Source: Blautia sp. (lineage in GTDB: Bacteria; Bacillota; Clostridia; Lachnospirales; Lachnospiraceae). From it: 64,000 nt of DNA. The translations under genes were made by a program, and so were the position numbers. The DNA lies in NCBI GenBank assembly GCA_021772055.1, contig JAETNR010000001.1, positions 1-64,000 of the forward strand, given 5' to 3'. Every line of letters starts with the position of its first letter. The stretch's first letter is position 1. Positions 52,654-60,822 of the stretch are shown here, piece after piece. Below the pieces are notes generated by a model. The model did not search any database. It saw nothing but the letters and a program-made list of their open reading frames with translations, and was not told the origin of the DNA.

Positions 52654-53991
52654 ATGAAAATATTTTTTGTTTCCCTGGGATGTGACAAGAATCTGTCAGA
52701 TTCCGAAGAAATGCTTGGCCTTCTTACGAAAAACGGGCATGAGATCATTGATGAAGAAGAAAAGGCGGAGGCCATCATCATTAATACCTGCTGTTTTATT
52801 AACGATGCCAAGGAAGAAAGTGTAGAAACGATTCTGGAAATGGCGGAATACCGAAAAAACGGAAACTGCCGTGTACTGATCGTAACGGGATGTATGGCCC
52901 AGAGATATCAGAAGGAGATCCTGGACGAGATTTCAGAGGTGGACGCCATTCTCGGAACCACTTCTTATGAAGACATTTTAAAAGCGCTTAACGAAGCGGA
53001 AGCAGGCAGAAGATATCAGGAATTTAAGGATATTAATTATCTTCCTGCGGGAAAAGGCAGCCGTGTTCTTACAACCGGAGGCCACTATGGCTACCTGAAG
53101 ATAGCGGAAGGCTGTGACAAGCATTGTACGTACTGTATTATTCCAAGCCTTCGGGGAAAATTCCGCAGTGTTCCCATGGAGCGGCTTCTGAGTCAGGCGC
53201 AGGATATGGCGGAAAAAGGCGTTAAAGAGCTGATACTGGTTGCCCAGGAGACTACCCTGTACGGCAAGGATCTTTACGGAAAAAAGACCCTGCATCTTCT
53301 TTTGAAGGAATTATGTAAGATCCGCGGCATCCGCTGGATCCGGGTGCTTTACTGTTATCCGGAAGAAATCTATGAAGACCTGATACAGGTAATGAAAGAA
53401 GAGAAAAAAATCTGCCATTATCTTGACCTGCCCATTCAGCATGCCAGCGACAGGATTTTAAAGCGCATGGGACGACGCACTACAAAAGCAGAGCTTCAGG
53501 GAATCGTCTCCAGACTGCGGGAAGAAATTCCGGATATCATTCTCCGTACTACCCTGATCACCGGTTTTCCGGGGGAGACACTGGAAGATCATGAAGAACT
53601 GATGGAGTTTGTGAATGAAATGGAATTCGACCGTCTCGGAGTCTTTACTTATTCACCGGAGGAGGATACCCCGGCAGCTTCCATGCCTGACCAGATTCCG
53701 GAAGAAATAAAAGAAGAGCGGCGCGATGAGCTGATGGAGCTTCAGCAGGAGATTTCCCTGGATAAAGGAAATTCCCGTATCGGTCAGGAACTGATGGTTA
53801 TGATCGAAGGCAGGTTATCCGGAGAGAGTGCCTATATCGGGCGTACCTATGGAGATGCACCGAAAGTAGACGGTTATATTTTTGTACAGACAGGAGAATT
53901 GCTTATGATAGGCGATTTTGCCCGTGTCAAGGTAACCGGTGCGCTGGAATATGATCTGATAGGAGTGTTGAGCGATGAATACACCGAATAA
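52654..53991 (+). CDS. rimO: Ribosomal protein uS12 methylthiotransferase RimO
   Basis: A 445-residue radical-SAM enzyme: N-terminal UPF0004 domain with cluster cysteines in SLGCDKNLSDSEEM, NTCCFI and VTGCMAQRY; radical SAM motif EGCDKHCTYCIIPSLRGKFRS (CxxxCxxC near residue 153); C-terminal TRAM domain (GRLSGESAYIGRTYGDAPKVDGYIFV). The CDKNLSDSE start and the uS12-type motif identify RimO rather than MiaB. It adds a methylthio group to an Asp of ribosomal protein uS12. Its end overlaps pgsA by 17 bases. Confidence 0.94.
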   Translation: MKIFFVSLGCDKNLSDSEEMLGLLTKNGHEIIDEEEKAEAIIINTCCFINDAKEESVETILEMAEYRKNGNCRVLIVTGCMAQRYQKEILDEISEVDAILGTTSYEDILKALNEAEAGRRYQEFKDINYLPAGKGSRVLTTGGHYGYLKIAEGCDKHCTYCIIPSLRGKFRSVPMERLLSQAQDMAEKGVKELILVAQETTLYGKDLYGKKTLHLLLKELCKIRGIRWIRVLYCYPEEIYEDLIQVMKEEKKICHYLDLPIQHASDRILKRMGRRTTKAELQGIVSRLREEIPDIILRTTLITGFPGETLEDHEELMEFVNEMEFDRLGVFTYSPEEDTPAASMPDQIPEEIKEERRDELMELQQEISLDKGNSRIGQELMVMIEGRLSGESAYIGRTYGDAPKVDGYIFVQTGELLMIGDFARVKVTGALEYDLIGVLSDEYTE

Positions 53992-54514
53992 ATTAACCAT
54001 TGCAAGAATGATCCTGGTTCCGTTTCTGGTTATTTTCATGCTGACAGAATGGGGCGGGGAGGCAAATGCCTACATCTCTGCAGGCATTTTTATCATAGCC
54101 AGCATCACAGACTGGTTTGACGGATATCTGGCAAGAAAGAATAATCTGGTAACGAATTTCGGCAAATTTCTGGATCCTCTGGCCGACAAGCTTCTTGTCT
54201 GCTCTTCTTTGATCTGCCTTGTGGAAATGGATATGCTGGAGGCATGGATCGTCATCATTATTATTGCCAGGGAATTTATTATCAGCGGTTTCCGTTTGAT
54301 CGCTGTGGAAAATGGAATCGTCATTGCTGCCAATTACTGGGGGAAATTCAAAACAGTTTCCCAGATGGTGATGATCATCCTGCTGATCCTGGACTTCGGC
54401 GGCTTTTTTGACGTACTGGAGTCTGTGTTTATCGGGCTTTCCCTTGCACTGACCATAATCTCTCTTTTGACTTATATTATACAGAACAAGAAGGTTCTCT
54501 CCATGCAGGAATAG
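53975..54514 (+). CDS. pgsA: CDP-diacylglycerol--glycerol-3-phosphate phosphatidyltransferase
   Basis: A 179-residue membrane enzyme with the CDP-alcohol phosphotransferase signature DWFDGYLARKNNLVTNFGKFLDPLADKLL (about residues 47-75) and about four to five membrane segments. It makes phosphatidylglycerol phosphate, the committed step to anionic phospholipids. Its start lies inside the end of rimO, so it is translationally coupled. Confidence 0.95.
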   Translation: MNTPNKLTIARMILVPFLVIFMLTEWGGEANAYISAGIFIIASITDWFDGYLARKNNLVTNFGKFLDPLADKLLVCSSLICLVEMDMLEAWIVIIIIAREFIISGFRLIAVENGIVIAANYWGKFKTVSQMVMIILLILDFGGFFDVLESVFIGLSLALTIISLLTYIIQNKKVLSMQE

Positions 54515-54539
54515 CCTGCATCAGAAAGGAAGGAAGTAC

Positions 54540-55808
54540 ATGATTACAGAATTAGTTTCCGTAGGAACAGAAATTCTCCTGGGGAATATTGTAAACACCA
54601 ACAGCGCATATCTGTCCGAAAAATGTGCACAGCTGGGGCTGTCTGTGTATTATCAGACCGTGGTAGGAGACAATCCGAAACGCATGAAAGAAGCAATCAG
54701 CACCGCCCTTGGCCGGTCAGATATTGTGATCCTCACAGGGGGCTTAGGACCTACGGAAGACGATCTCACAAAAGAGATCACGGCAGAAGTAATGGGCTTT
54801 CCCCTTGTGGAGGATCCTCATTCCAGAGAACTTCTGGAAGCTTACATGAAAGAATATGAAAAGAACAACTCTCAAAGGAGAATTACTGCCAATAACTATA
54901 AACAGGCCATGGTTCCCAAAGGGGCTCTGGTACTTGATAATCATAATGGAACTGCACCCGGCCTCATTATGGAGAAGGATGGAAAAACCGCAGTGCTGCT
55001 TCCGGGGCCGCCTATGGAAATGAAACCGATGTTTGAAGAAGGGGTATTTCCCTATCTTCGCAGACTGCAGCCGGAAATGATCATTTCCCAGATGGTAAAA
55101 ATCTGCAGCATCGGAGAAAGCCAGGTGGCAGATGAAATTCAGGACCTGATAGCCATGCAGGATAATCCTACCATTGCTCCTTATGCAAAAACAGGGGAAG
55201 TGCATCTTCGCATTACTGCAAAAGGGGAAAATGAGAAGGAATGCCGCAAACTTATTAAGCCGGTTGTCAGGGAACTGAAATCACGTTTCGGAAAGAATAT
55301 CTTTGCAATAGATGAACAGAAAACACTGGAGGAGGCTGTGGTGGACATGCTGAGAGATCAGGGGCTTACTCTTGCGCTGGCAGAATCCTGTACAGGCGGA
55401 GAGATTGCCTCTAGGATCGTAAGTGTGCCGGGTGCTTCCGAGGTATTCGGTCATGGCTTTGTAACCTACAGCAACCGGGCCAAACGAAAATTCCTTGGGG
55501 TGAAAAAGACAACCCTGAAGCTTCAGGGTTCCGTATCGGAAAAGTGTGCCAAAGAAATGGCAAGGGGCGGATGTCTTGCTGCAAAATCCGATATCTGTCT
55601 GTCTGTTACAGGGCTTGCAGGCCCCACCGGAGGTACGGAAGAGACGCCGGTTGGCACCGTATTTATGGGATGCTGCTATAATGACAAAATCATTGTAAGA
55701 GAATTCCATTTTACAGGGAATCGTGAAAAAATCCGTCAGCAGGCTGCTGCACATGCTCTTTCCTTCTTAAGGGAGTGCATGCTGGAAGGAGTCATCAGAA
55801 AAGACTGA
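54540..55808 (+). CDS. cinA: CinA family protein (nicotinamide-nucleotide amidohydrolase type)
   Basis: A 422-residue protein in two parts. The N-terminal MoaB/MogA-like domain has MITELVSVGTEILLGNIVNTNSAYLSEK, ILTGGLGPTEDDLTKEI and VLLPGPPMEM. The C-terminal CinA domain (about residues 265-415) has LALAESCTGGEIASRIVSVPGASEVFGHGFVTYSN and SVTGLAGPTGGTEETPVGTVF. CinA hydrolyses NMN or ADP-ribose in NAD recycling. AAGGAAGG precedes the ATG. In many Firmicutes recA follows; here a terminator and convergent genes follow instead. Confidence 0.94.
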   Translation: MITELVSVGTEILLGNIVNTNSAYLSEKCAQLGLSVYYQTVVGDNPKRMKEAISTALGRSDIVILTGGLGPTEDDLTKEITAEVMGFPLVEDPHSRELLEAYMKEYEKNNSQRRITANNYKQAMVPKGALVLDNHNGTAPGLIMEKDGKTAVLLPGPPMEMKPMFEEGVFPYLRRLQPEMIISQMVKICSIGESQVADEIQDLIAMQDNPTIAPYAKTGEVHLRITAKGENEKECRKLIKPVVRELKSRFGKNIFAIDEQKTLEEAVVDMLRDQGLTLALAESCTGGEIASRIVSVPGASEVFGHGFVTYSNRAKRKFLGVKKTTLKLQGSVSEKCAKEMARGGCLAAKSDICLSVTGLAGPTGGTEETPVGTVFMGCCYNDKIIVREFHFTGNREKIRQQAAAHALSFLRECMLEGVIRKD

Positions 55809-55826
55809 GATATGGGAGAGATGTAT

Positions 55827-55854
55827 AAAAACAGGTGCCTGAGCACCTGTTTTT
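55827..55854. terminator. Terminator after cinA
   Basis: AAAAACAGGTGC (55827-55838), a 4-base loop and GCACCTGTTTTT (55843-55854); the symmetric A/T arms let it work in both directions for the convergent genes. Confidence 0.92.
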
Positions 55855-55876
55855 GTACCGGAATTCTCTTTTCAGC

Positions 55877-56158
55877 TCAACGTATCATTTTCATCAGATT
55901 TACAATGCGGTCCAGCTTTGCGGCTTCCTGTGGGGATTTTCCCATTTTCAGTACCTCAATGATTGCAGAAATTTCCTGAGAAGAAAATTTAAGACCGCTG
56001 TTTCTTCCCTGGGAAGCGGCGTTCATCAGAAAGGGCAGCATATCAGAAGCACTTTTTCCGCTGCCTTGTTCTGCAAGGCTTTGAAGCATATCCAGTTTGC
56101 TCTTATCCATTCCGTTTAACCTGGGATTGTCTTTCCAGTCCTGGCTTATATCACTCAT
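55877..56158 (-). CDS. Small helical protein of unknown function
   Basis: A 93-residue protein, MSDISQDWKDNPRLNGMDKS, then LDMLQSLAEQ, LPFLMNAASQGRNSGLKFSS, QEISAIIEVLKMGKSP and a Met-rich end KLDRIVNLMKMIR. No signal peptide or named domain. It follows, 36 bases downstream, a gene with a similar end (KLDEMVNMM...MMQMMRT), so the two look like distant paralogues in one small operon. AAGGAAGGAAAATAAG lies before the start. Neighbouring Cys-rich and spore-type genes suggest, but do not prove, a sporulation role. Confidence 0.7.
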   Translation of the reverse strand: MSDISQDWKDNPRLNGMDKSKLDMLQSLAEQGSGKSASDMLPFLMNAASQGRNSGLKFSSQEISAIIEVLKMGKSPQEAAKLDRIVNLMKMIR

Positions 56159-56194
56159 CTTATTTTCCTTCCTTCTTTATTTTGCCATTTAGGG

Positions 56195-56551
56195 TCAGGT
56201 GCGCATCATCTGCATCATCTGGACAATCGCCATCATATTTACCATTTCGTCCAGCTTTCTGCGGCTTTCTCCATAGCAGAATCTGCGGATATCCTCAAGC
56301 ATGGATAGGGGATCTGTATTGGGAACAGAAGCTGCGCAAATTTCCATGCCTTGTTCTTCTGCTGAAAAAAGTCTTGCTGTATTGGCAAGCTCCTGTACCT
56401 TTGTATATAGTGAAACGATTCGGCGCCCGGATGGGGGCAAATAGGGAACGGCAGCTTTCATAAGCTGGCAGCGGTCGCTGTTTACCATCTGATCCAGCGC
56501 TGTCTGACTGACAAAATTCTGTTCTGAAGAGACGTTTTCAGATGAATTCAT
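56195..56551 (-). CDS. Small helical protein of unknown function, paired with its downstream neighbour
   Basis: A 118-residue protein (MNSSENVSSEQNFVSQTALD, MVNSDRCQLMKAAVPYLPPSGRRIVSLYTK, KLDEMVNMMAIVQMMQMMRT). The start at 56551 has AAGGAGG five bases upstream; the in-frame ATG at 56566 overlaps that site. I do not recognise the family. The phrase MKAAVPYLP resembles DMLPFLMNAA in the next gene, and both end in a Met-rich helix after KLD, which suggests duplication. It is divergent from the 47-residue frame at 56660. Confidence 0.7.
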   Translation of the reverse strand: MNSSENVSSEQNFVSQTALDQMVNSDRCQLMKAAVPYLPPSGRRIVSLYTKVQELANTARLFSAEEQGMEICAASVPNTDPLSMLEDIRRFCYGESRRKLDEMVNMMAIVQMMQMMRT

Positions 56552-56659
56552 GGATGCCTCCTTCATTTAAATTCTATGTTTTCTATCCATAATGTATGAC
56601 GGTCATGTCTGTCCTGACATATAATAATAGCGGAAAACTTTATGGAGGAAACAGAAGCG

Positions 56660-56803
56660 ATGTTGGATGAAAGAAAAGAAAGGCTTGTGATCGATGGAAA
56701 TGCCATATATGAACTGGATCTGGAATGCTTACGCAAAAAGGAGGCAGAACGAAAGGAAAAAGAAAGTAATCAAAAAAGACAGGGAAAAAGGCAGAGGGGA
56801 TAA
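56660..56803 (+). CDS. 47-residue highly charged small protein
   Basis: The frame reads MLDERKERLVIDGNAIYELD, then LECLRKKEAERKEKESNQKR and a basic end QGKRQRG, stop. GGAGG (56644-56648) lies 11 bases before the ATG, and a consensus TATAAT (56620-56625) with a poor -35 lies further upstream. The first half looks like a small folded unit and the second like a basic helical tail. The stop lies inside a convergent hairpin terminator. It is short, but promoter, ribosome site and terminator are all present. Confidence 0.55.
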   Translation: MLDERKERLVIDGNAIYELDLECLRKKEAERKEKESNQKRQGKRQRG

Positions 56804-56812
56804 CCTCTGCCT
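56789..56812. terminator. Bidirectional terminator after the 47-residue gene
   Basis: AGGCAGAGG (56789-56797) pairs with CCTCTGCCT (56804-56812). On the minus strand it is followed by TTTTTCCC and ends the Cys-rich gene transcript. Confidence 0.75.
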
Positions 56813-56829
56813 CATTACCCGGGAGTTTA

Positions 56830-57123
56830 TTAGCAGCCGCAGCCACATCCATTGCCGCATAACAGAAGCAGGACAATGATAATCCAGCAGCAGTCTCCTC
56901 CGTTGCCGAAACCGCAGCTGTTGTTTCCACAGCCATTGTTGCCACACAGAGCGAAGAGAATGATGATCCAGAGAATGCAGCTGCAGGAATTGTTTCCGCT
57001 GAAGTTTCCAAAGCCGAAACCGCATCCGCAGTTATTCTGGCAGCTATTACCGCAGCCATTGTCACATCCGCATCCACATCTTTCCTCACCACATCCACAG
57101 TTTGTTGCAGCCAAATCACTCAT
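56830..57123 (-). CDS. Cys/Gly/Asn-rich small protein with two hydrophobic segments
   Basis: A 97-residue protein with about 20 cysteines. The N-terminal half is NCGCGEERCGCGCDNGCGNS-type repeat. Two hydrophobic segments follow (CILWIIILFALCGN and CCWIIIVLLLLCGN) that are copies of each other, and the protein ends GCGCGC. The pattern recalls the small membrane-associated, spore-coat-linked YjcZ-like and Cys-rich coat proteins of Firmicutes, but no firm family is claimed. ATG 57123 has GGAGGA seven bases upstream. High Cys content suggests disulfide or metal cross-linking. Confidence 0.75.
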   Translation of the reverse strand: MSDLAATNCGCGEERCGCGCDNGCGNSCQNNCGCGFGFGNFSGNNSCSCILWIIILFALCGNNGCGNNSCGFGNGGDCCWIIIVLLLLCGNGCGCGC

Positions 57124-57195
57124 TGATAAGTCCTCCAAAATTTATTTTACACTCCATACTATGACGGGGACAGGCTGGTGGTTACATGGAAGTTG

Positions 57196-57224
57196 TTGAC
57201 AATTTTTCTATTATCAATTATAAT
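57196..57224 (+). promoter_or_regulatory. Consensus promoter of the cell-wall hydrolase gene
   Basis: TTGACA (57196-57201), exactly 17 bases, TATAAT (57219-57224). The predicted start near 57231 lies directly before a WalR-type box. Confidence 0.88.
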
Positions 57225-57233
57225 AAACATAAG

Positions 57234-57250
57234 TGTAACAAAGTTGTAAC
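57234..57250 (+). promoter_or_regulatory. WalR (YycF)-type binding box
   Basis: TGTAAC, five bases, TGTAAC fits the established WalR consensus TGTWAH-N5-TGTWAH exactly. WalRK controls autolysins and wall-remodelling enzymes in Firmicutes, and the next gene is a wall hydrolase. The position just after the transcription start points to repression. Confidence 0.6.
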
Positions 57251-57306
57251 CTATGAAATTTTTTCGACATATTTTTGTGATCATTATGGGGAAATGAGGG
57301 AACGAT

Positions 57307-58695
57307 ATGGAAAGAAAGACGTGGAAGAATCATTTCAGGGCATGTTTTTTGGCTTTTTTGCTGTTGGGGATTTGTGCGCTGCTTCCCTGGATGGCGCAGG
57401 AAACTCATGCAGCCACAGCCGGGTTTAAAACCATAGGGGGAAAAACATATTACATAAAAGCCAATGGCCAGAAGGCAAAAGGGTTCCTGAATCTGAACGG
57501 AAAGAAATATTATTTTAATACGAAAACAGGCGTGCAGCTGAAGGGCTGGATGAAGGACAGCAAAGGGCAGAAGATCCGTTACTTTACCAGCGGCAAGGGC
57601 TGTATGGTCACCGGTTTCCTTACGGACAGTGCCGGAAATACCCGCTATTTTGATCCCAAGACAGGCCTGATGGTAAGAGGATGGATGAAGGATTCTTCCG
57701 GCTATAAGTATTATTTTACCAAGGGATCCGGAGTGATGGCCAAGGGTTGGCTGACGGACAGCAAGAAACAGAAACGTTATTTCAGCAAGGCGACAGGCAG
57801 AATGCTTACCGGCTGGGGGAAATCAGGCAGCAATTACCGCTATTTTAAACCGGATACCGGTGTGATGCTTACCGGGCTGCAGAAGATCGGAAGTTATTAT
57901 TATTACCTGGATAAGAGTACAGGATACCGTTATCAGAAGGGCTGGCTGTCTTTGAACAGCAAGAAATATTATTTCGGTAAAACCAACGGACGGGCAAAGA
58001 CCGGCTGGCTGACTTTAAGCGGCAAGAAATATTATTTCAGCAGCGCTGGTGTAATGTTTGCCAATACCACAGCAGTGATTGCCGGAAAAGCATATAAATT
58101 TGATGCAAAAGGGGTTGCCTCCGCAAGCAATTATGTGATTGTCAATAATAATGTGAAGGTATATGATTCCAAAAATAACCGGTATTATTACATGGCCAAG
58201 GAGTACATTACCCATCCGGGCATTGCTGACGGAAAGCTTACGGACAGAGATCTTCTGGCTGCGCTCTGTGATTCAGAGGCGGGAGATCAGGGACTGGAAG
58301 GCATGGAAGCAGTTGCGTTGTGTGTCCTGAACCGGACGATCAAAAAGGACAAGGAATTTCCTTCAGAGATACGTATGGTGATTTACGAGGCACTTCATCA
58401 GGGAAGCTCCCTTGCCCAGTACTCTGTCATTAAAGACGGGGCATTCTTAAAGAGAATCAAGAATAAGCAGTTTTCTGATAAGACCAACGCCTATAAAGCC
58501 GCGGATGCTGCTTTAAAGGTCTTTAACAACTATGTAAACAAGGGAACTGCAAGGAAAGTAAAAGGCTTTAAGGGCGATTTCGATTATATGTACTTTATGA
58601 TGGAGTCTTACTTCTGGAAACAGCCTTTGAATTTCGATAAAGTAGATTATGTAAAATACAAGGATCACATCTTCTTTGTAGATTGGGTTTCCTGA
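57307..58695 (+). CDS. Secreted SleB-like cell-wall hydrolase with glucan/choline-binding-type repeats
   Basis: A 462-residue protein: signal peptide (ACFLAFLLLGICALLPWMAQETHA), then about ten 20-25 residue repeats of the KGW...GKKYYFN...TG type (residues about 38-285), which bind wall polymers. The catalytic domain (about 305-460) contains LLAALCDSEAGDQGLEGMEAVALCVLNRTI and FMMESYFWKQ, the SleB/CwlJ lytic-transglycosylase family. The SEAGDQGLEGM motif carries the active Glu. Such enzymes cut spore cortex or cell-wall peptidoglycan; the repeats suggest action on the vegetative wall. It has a full promoter and a WalR-type box. Confidence 0.9.
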   Translation: MERKTWKNHFRACFLAFLLLGICALLPWMAQETHAATAGFKTIGGKTYYIKANGQKAKGFLNLNGKKYYFNTKTGVQLKGWMKDSKGQKIRYFTSGKGCMVTGFLTDSAGNTRYFDPKTGLMVRGWMKDSSGYKYYFTKGSGVMAKGWLTDSKKQKRYFSKATGRMLTGWGKSGSNYRYFKPDTGVMLTGLQKIGSYYYYLDKSTGYRYQKGWLSLNSKKYYFGKTNGRAKTGWLTLSGKKYYFSSAGVMFANTTAVIAGKAYKFDAKGVASASNYVIVNNNVKVYDSKNNRYYYMAKEYITHPGIADGKLTDRDLLAALCDSEAGDQGLEGMEAVALCVLNRTIKKDKEFPSEIRMVIYEALHQGSSLAQYSVIKDGAFLKRIKNKQFSDKTNAYKAADAALKVFNNYVNKGTARKVKGFKGDFDYMYFMMESYFWKQPLNFDKVDYVKYKDHIFFVDWVS

Positions 58696-58716
58696 GGAGA
58701 AAAAGAGGAATCTTTA

Positions 58717-58745
58717 TTGACAATCTTCCTTAAGTGTGATAAAAA
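58717..58745 (+). promoter_or_regulatory. Promoter of the lysine-riboswitch transcript
   Basis: TTGACA (58717-58722), a 17-base spacer and an extended -10 TGATAAAAA (TAAAAA at 58740-58745). Confidence 0.65.
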
Positions 58746-58765
58746 TGTAGTAAATGAATAACAGA

Positions 58766-59002
58766 TCCTGGTAGAGGTGCAGATTTCATCAGTACTTTCG
58801 GGCGATAGTCGGGGGACTGTCTGTAAGAAAAGGGAAATCTGCCGAAGAAATGGTTTTCCCAAGATCATTTCTGGGCTGCAGCAGAATATGCTGCAGACTG
58901 TCACAATGGTGGAGCGCTATCGGAGTATATACCCTATCTGTATTGGTCATAGATGTCTGTATGCCATGAGCGCACTCCGGTGTTGTTCATGGCATTTTTT
59001 TT
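58766..59002 (+). promoter_or_regulatory. Lysine riboswitch (L box) with terminator
   Basis: The leader contains the L-box landmarks in order: GGTAGAGGTGC (58770-58780), AGTA (58791-58794), GGGAAATCTGCCGAAG (58832-58847), CTGGGCTGC (58871-58879), GTCACAATGGTGGAGCGCTAT (58900-58920). An intrinsic terminator follows, ATGCCATGA (58961-58969) with TCATGGCAT (58987-58995) and eight T. CGGAGT after the aptamer can pair with ACTCCG in the terminator loop region, a likely antiterminator. Lysine binding should switch the downstream transporter gene off. Confidence 0.9.
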
Positions 59003-59038
59003 GCCAAAAAAAAACAGAGATGGAAAGGACACAAAAAG

Positions 59039-60676
59039 ATGAAAGGAAAGAAAAAAGTTATTTTGGGAGCGATGCTGTTCCTGGGGATTCTGATCCTTGG
59101 CAGCACAACCGTATTTGCTACAGAAGAAGCTGCAGAATATGTCCCGAAGGTATATGCAACCTTCTGGTCACTGGTACCTCCGGTAGTAGCTATTGTACTG
59201 GCTCTTATTACCAAGGAGGTATACAGCTCACTGTTTATCGGAATTCTGATCGGAGGAGTTTTCTATTCAGGATTTTCTTTCGAAACAACGATTCTTCATG
59301 TATTTGAGGATGGTATCGTAGGTTCTCTTACAGACAGCTACAATATGGGAATCCTGGTATTTTTGGTTATTTTAGGCATCATGGTATGTATGATGAATAA
59401 GGCCGGCGGTTCCGCGGCATTCGGACGCTGGGCAAGCGAACATATCAAAAGCCGTGTGGGTGCGCAGCTTGCAACCGTATTGCTGGGTGTACTGATCTTT
59501 ATTGATGACTATTTTAACTGTCTGACAGTAGGAAGTGTAATGCGCCCTGTAACAGATAAGCACAATGTTTCGAGAGCAAAGCTTTCTTACCTGATCGATG
59601 CGACTGCTGCTCCGGTATGTATCATTGCTCCTATTTCTTCATGGGCTGCTGCGGTTACCGGATTTGTAGAAGGTGAAGACGGATTCTCTATTTTTATCCG
59701 GGCAATTCCGTTTAACTATTATGCAATCCTCACCATTGTCATGATGATTACCATCATCCTGTTAAAAATGGATTATGGTCCAATGAAGGTTCATGAGAAA
59801 AATGCCATTGCGGGAGACATCTATACAACCTCTGACCGCCCCTATGCCAATGCAGAAGAAGTTGCGGACGAAAGCAAGGGAAAAGTCATTGATCTGATCT
59901 TCCCGGTGATTTCTCTGATCGTCTGCTGTGTCATCGGCATGATCTATACAGGCGGATTTTTCAGCGGAACCGGATTTGTAGAGGCGTTTTCAGGAAGTGA
60001 TGCTTCTGTAGGCCTGATGCTTGGAAGCTTTTTTGCCTTCGTGATCACCATCGTATTTTATGCAGTGCGCAGAGTCCTGAAGTTCTCCGATTCCATGGCA
60101 TGCATTCCGGAAGGCTTCAAGGCAATGGTTCCTGCAATCCTGATCCTTACCTTTGCCTGGACACTGAAAGCAATGACAGACAGCCTGGGTGCCAAGGAAT
60201 TTGTAGCAGGCGTGGTAGAACAGTCCACAGGCGGTCTTTTGAGCCTGCTTCCGGCAATTATTTTCCTGGTTGCCTGCTTCCTTGCATTTGCAACCGGTAC
60301 CTCATGGGGAACCTTCGGTATCCTGATCCCTATCGTTGTTGCCGTATTTGCAGGAAATAATGAGACCATGATGATCATCGCCATTTCTTCCTGTATGGCA
60401 GGTGCTGTATGCGGCGATCATTGTTCTCCTATTTCGGATACCACCATCATGGCGTCCGCAGGAGCACAGTGCAATCACGTAAACCATGTAACGACCCAGC
60501 TTCCTTATGCGATTACCGTAGCTGCCGTTTCCTTCGTAACCTATATTCTGGCAGGAATTCTGCAGAATTTTATGGGGGCTGTACTGGTTGCGGTCATCAG
60601 CCTTATCGTTGGTATTGTACTTATGGTAGGAACGCTTGTGGTGATCAAAATGCTTGGTCAGAATTCAAAAGAATGA
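59039..60676 (+). CDS. NhaC-family carrier, probable lysine transporter
   Basis: A 545-residue membrane protein with about twelve hydrophobic segments and the Na+/H+ antiporter NhaC motifs: FWSLVPPVVAIVLALITKEVYSSLFIGILIGG, LIFIDDYFNCLTVGSVMRPVTDKHNVSRAKLSYLIDATAAPVCIIAPISSWAAAV, FATGTSWGTFGILIPI, and GDHCSPISDTTIMASAGAQCNHVNHV. By sequence alone it would be called an Na+/H+ antiporter, but control by a lysine riboswitch points to lysine uptake, as proposed for other riboswitch-linked NhaC proteins. No lysine biosynthesis gene is adjacent. Confidence 0.88.
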   Translation: MKGKKKVILGAMLFLGILILGSTTVFATEEAAEYVPKVYATFWSLVPPVVAIVLALITKEVYSSLFIGILIGGVFYSGFSFETTILHVFEDGIVGSLTDSYNMGILVFLVILGIMVCMMNKAGGSAAFGRWASEHIKSRVGAQLATVLLGVLIFIDDYFNCLTVGSVMRPVTDKHNVSRAKLSYLIDATAAPVCIIAPISSWAAAVTGFVEGEDGFSIFIRAIPFNYYAILTIVMMITIILLKMDYGPMKVHEKNAIAGDIYTTSDRPYANAEEVADESKGKVIDLIFPVISLIVCCVIGMIYTGGFFSGTGFVEAFSGSDASVGLMLGSFFAFVITIVFYAVRRVLKFSDSMACIPEGFKAMVPAILILTFAWTLKAMTDSLGAKEFVAGVVEQSTGGLLSLLPAIIFLVACFLAFATGTSWGTFGILIPIVVAVFAGNNETMMIIAISSCMAGAVCGDHCSPISDTTIMASAGAQCNHVNHVTTQLPYAITVAAVSFVTYILAGILQNFMGAVLVAVISLIVGIVLMVGTLVVIKMLGQNSKE

Positions 60677-60705
60677 AACTAATGAGCTTTAATGAAAAGA
60701 GGGGT

Positions 60706-60741
60706 CCCGGAGGTCTGTAAAAAGACTTCCGGGGTTTTTTT
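60706..60741 (+). terminator. Intrinsic terminator after the NhaC gene
   Basis: CCCGGAGGTC (60706-60715) pairs, with one G-T wobble, with GACTTCCGGG (60724-60733), followed by seven T. Confidence 0.88.
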
Positions 60742-60753
60742 ATTAGGGGTGTC

Positions 60754-60782
60754 TTGAAATTGGAAAAGCCATGTGATACGAT
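60754..60782 (+). promoter_or_regulatory. Promoter of the AAA/PD-(D/E)XK gene
   Basis: TTGAAA (60754-60759), 17 bases and TACGAT (60777-60782) with an extended TGA just before it. Confidence 0.6.
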
Positions 60783-60822
60783 AAATACAGTCGGGACAGA
60801 GATTTAAAGGAGGCGTGTGAAA

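Noticed and set aside
57186-57428. 80-codon plus-strand frame before the SleB-like gene
   Set aside because: It runs through the consensus promoter and WalR-type box and then overlaps the true gene out of frame.
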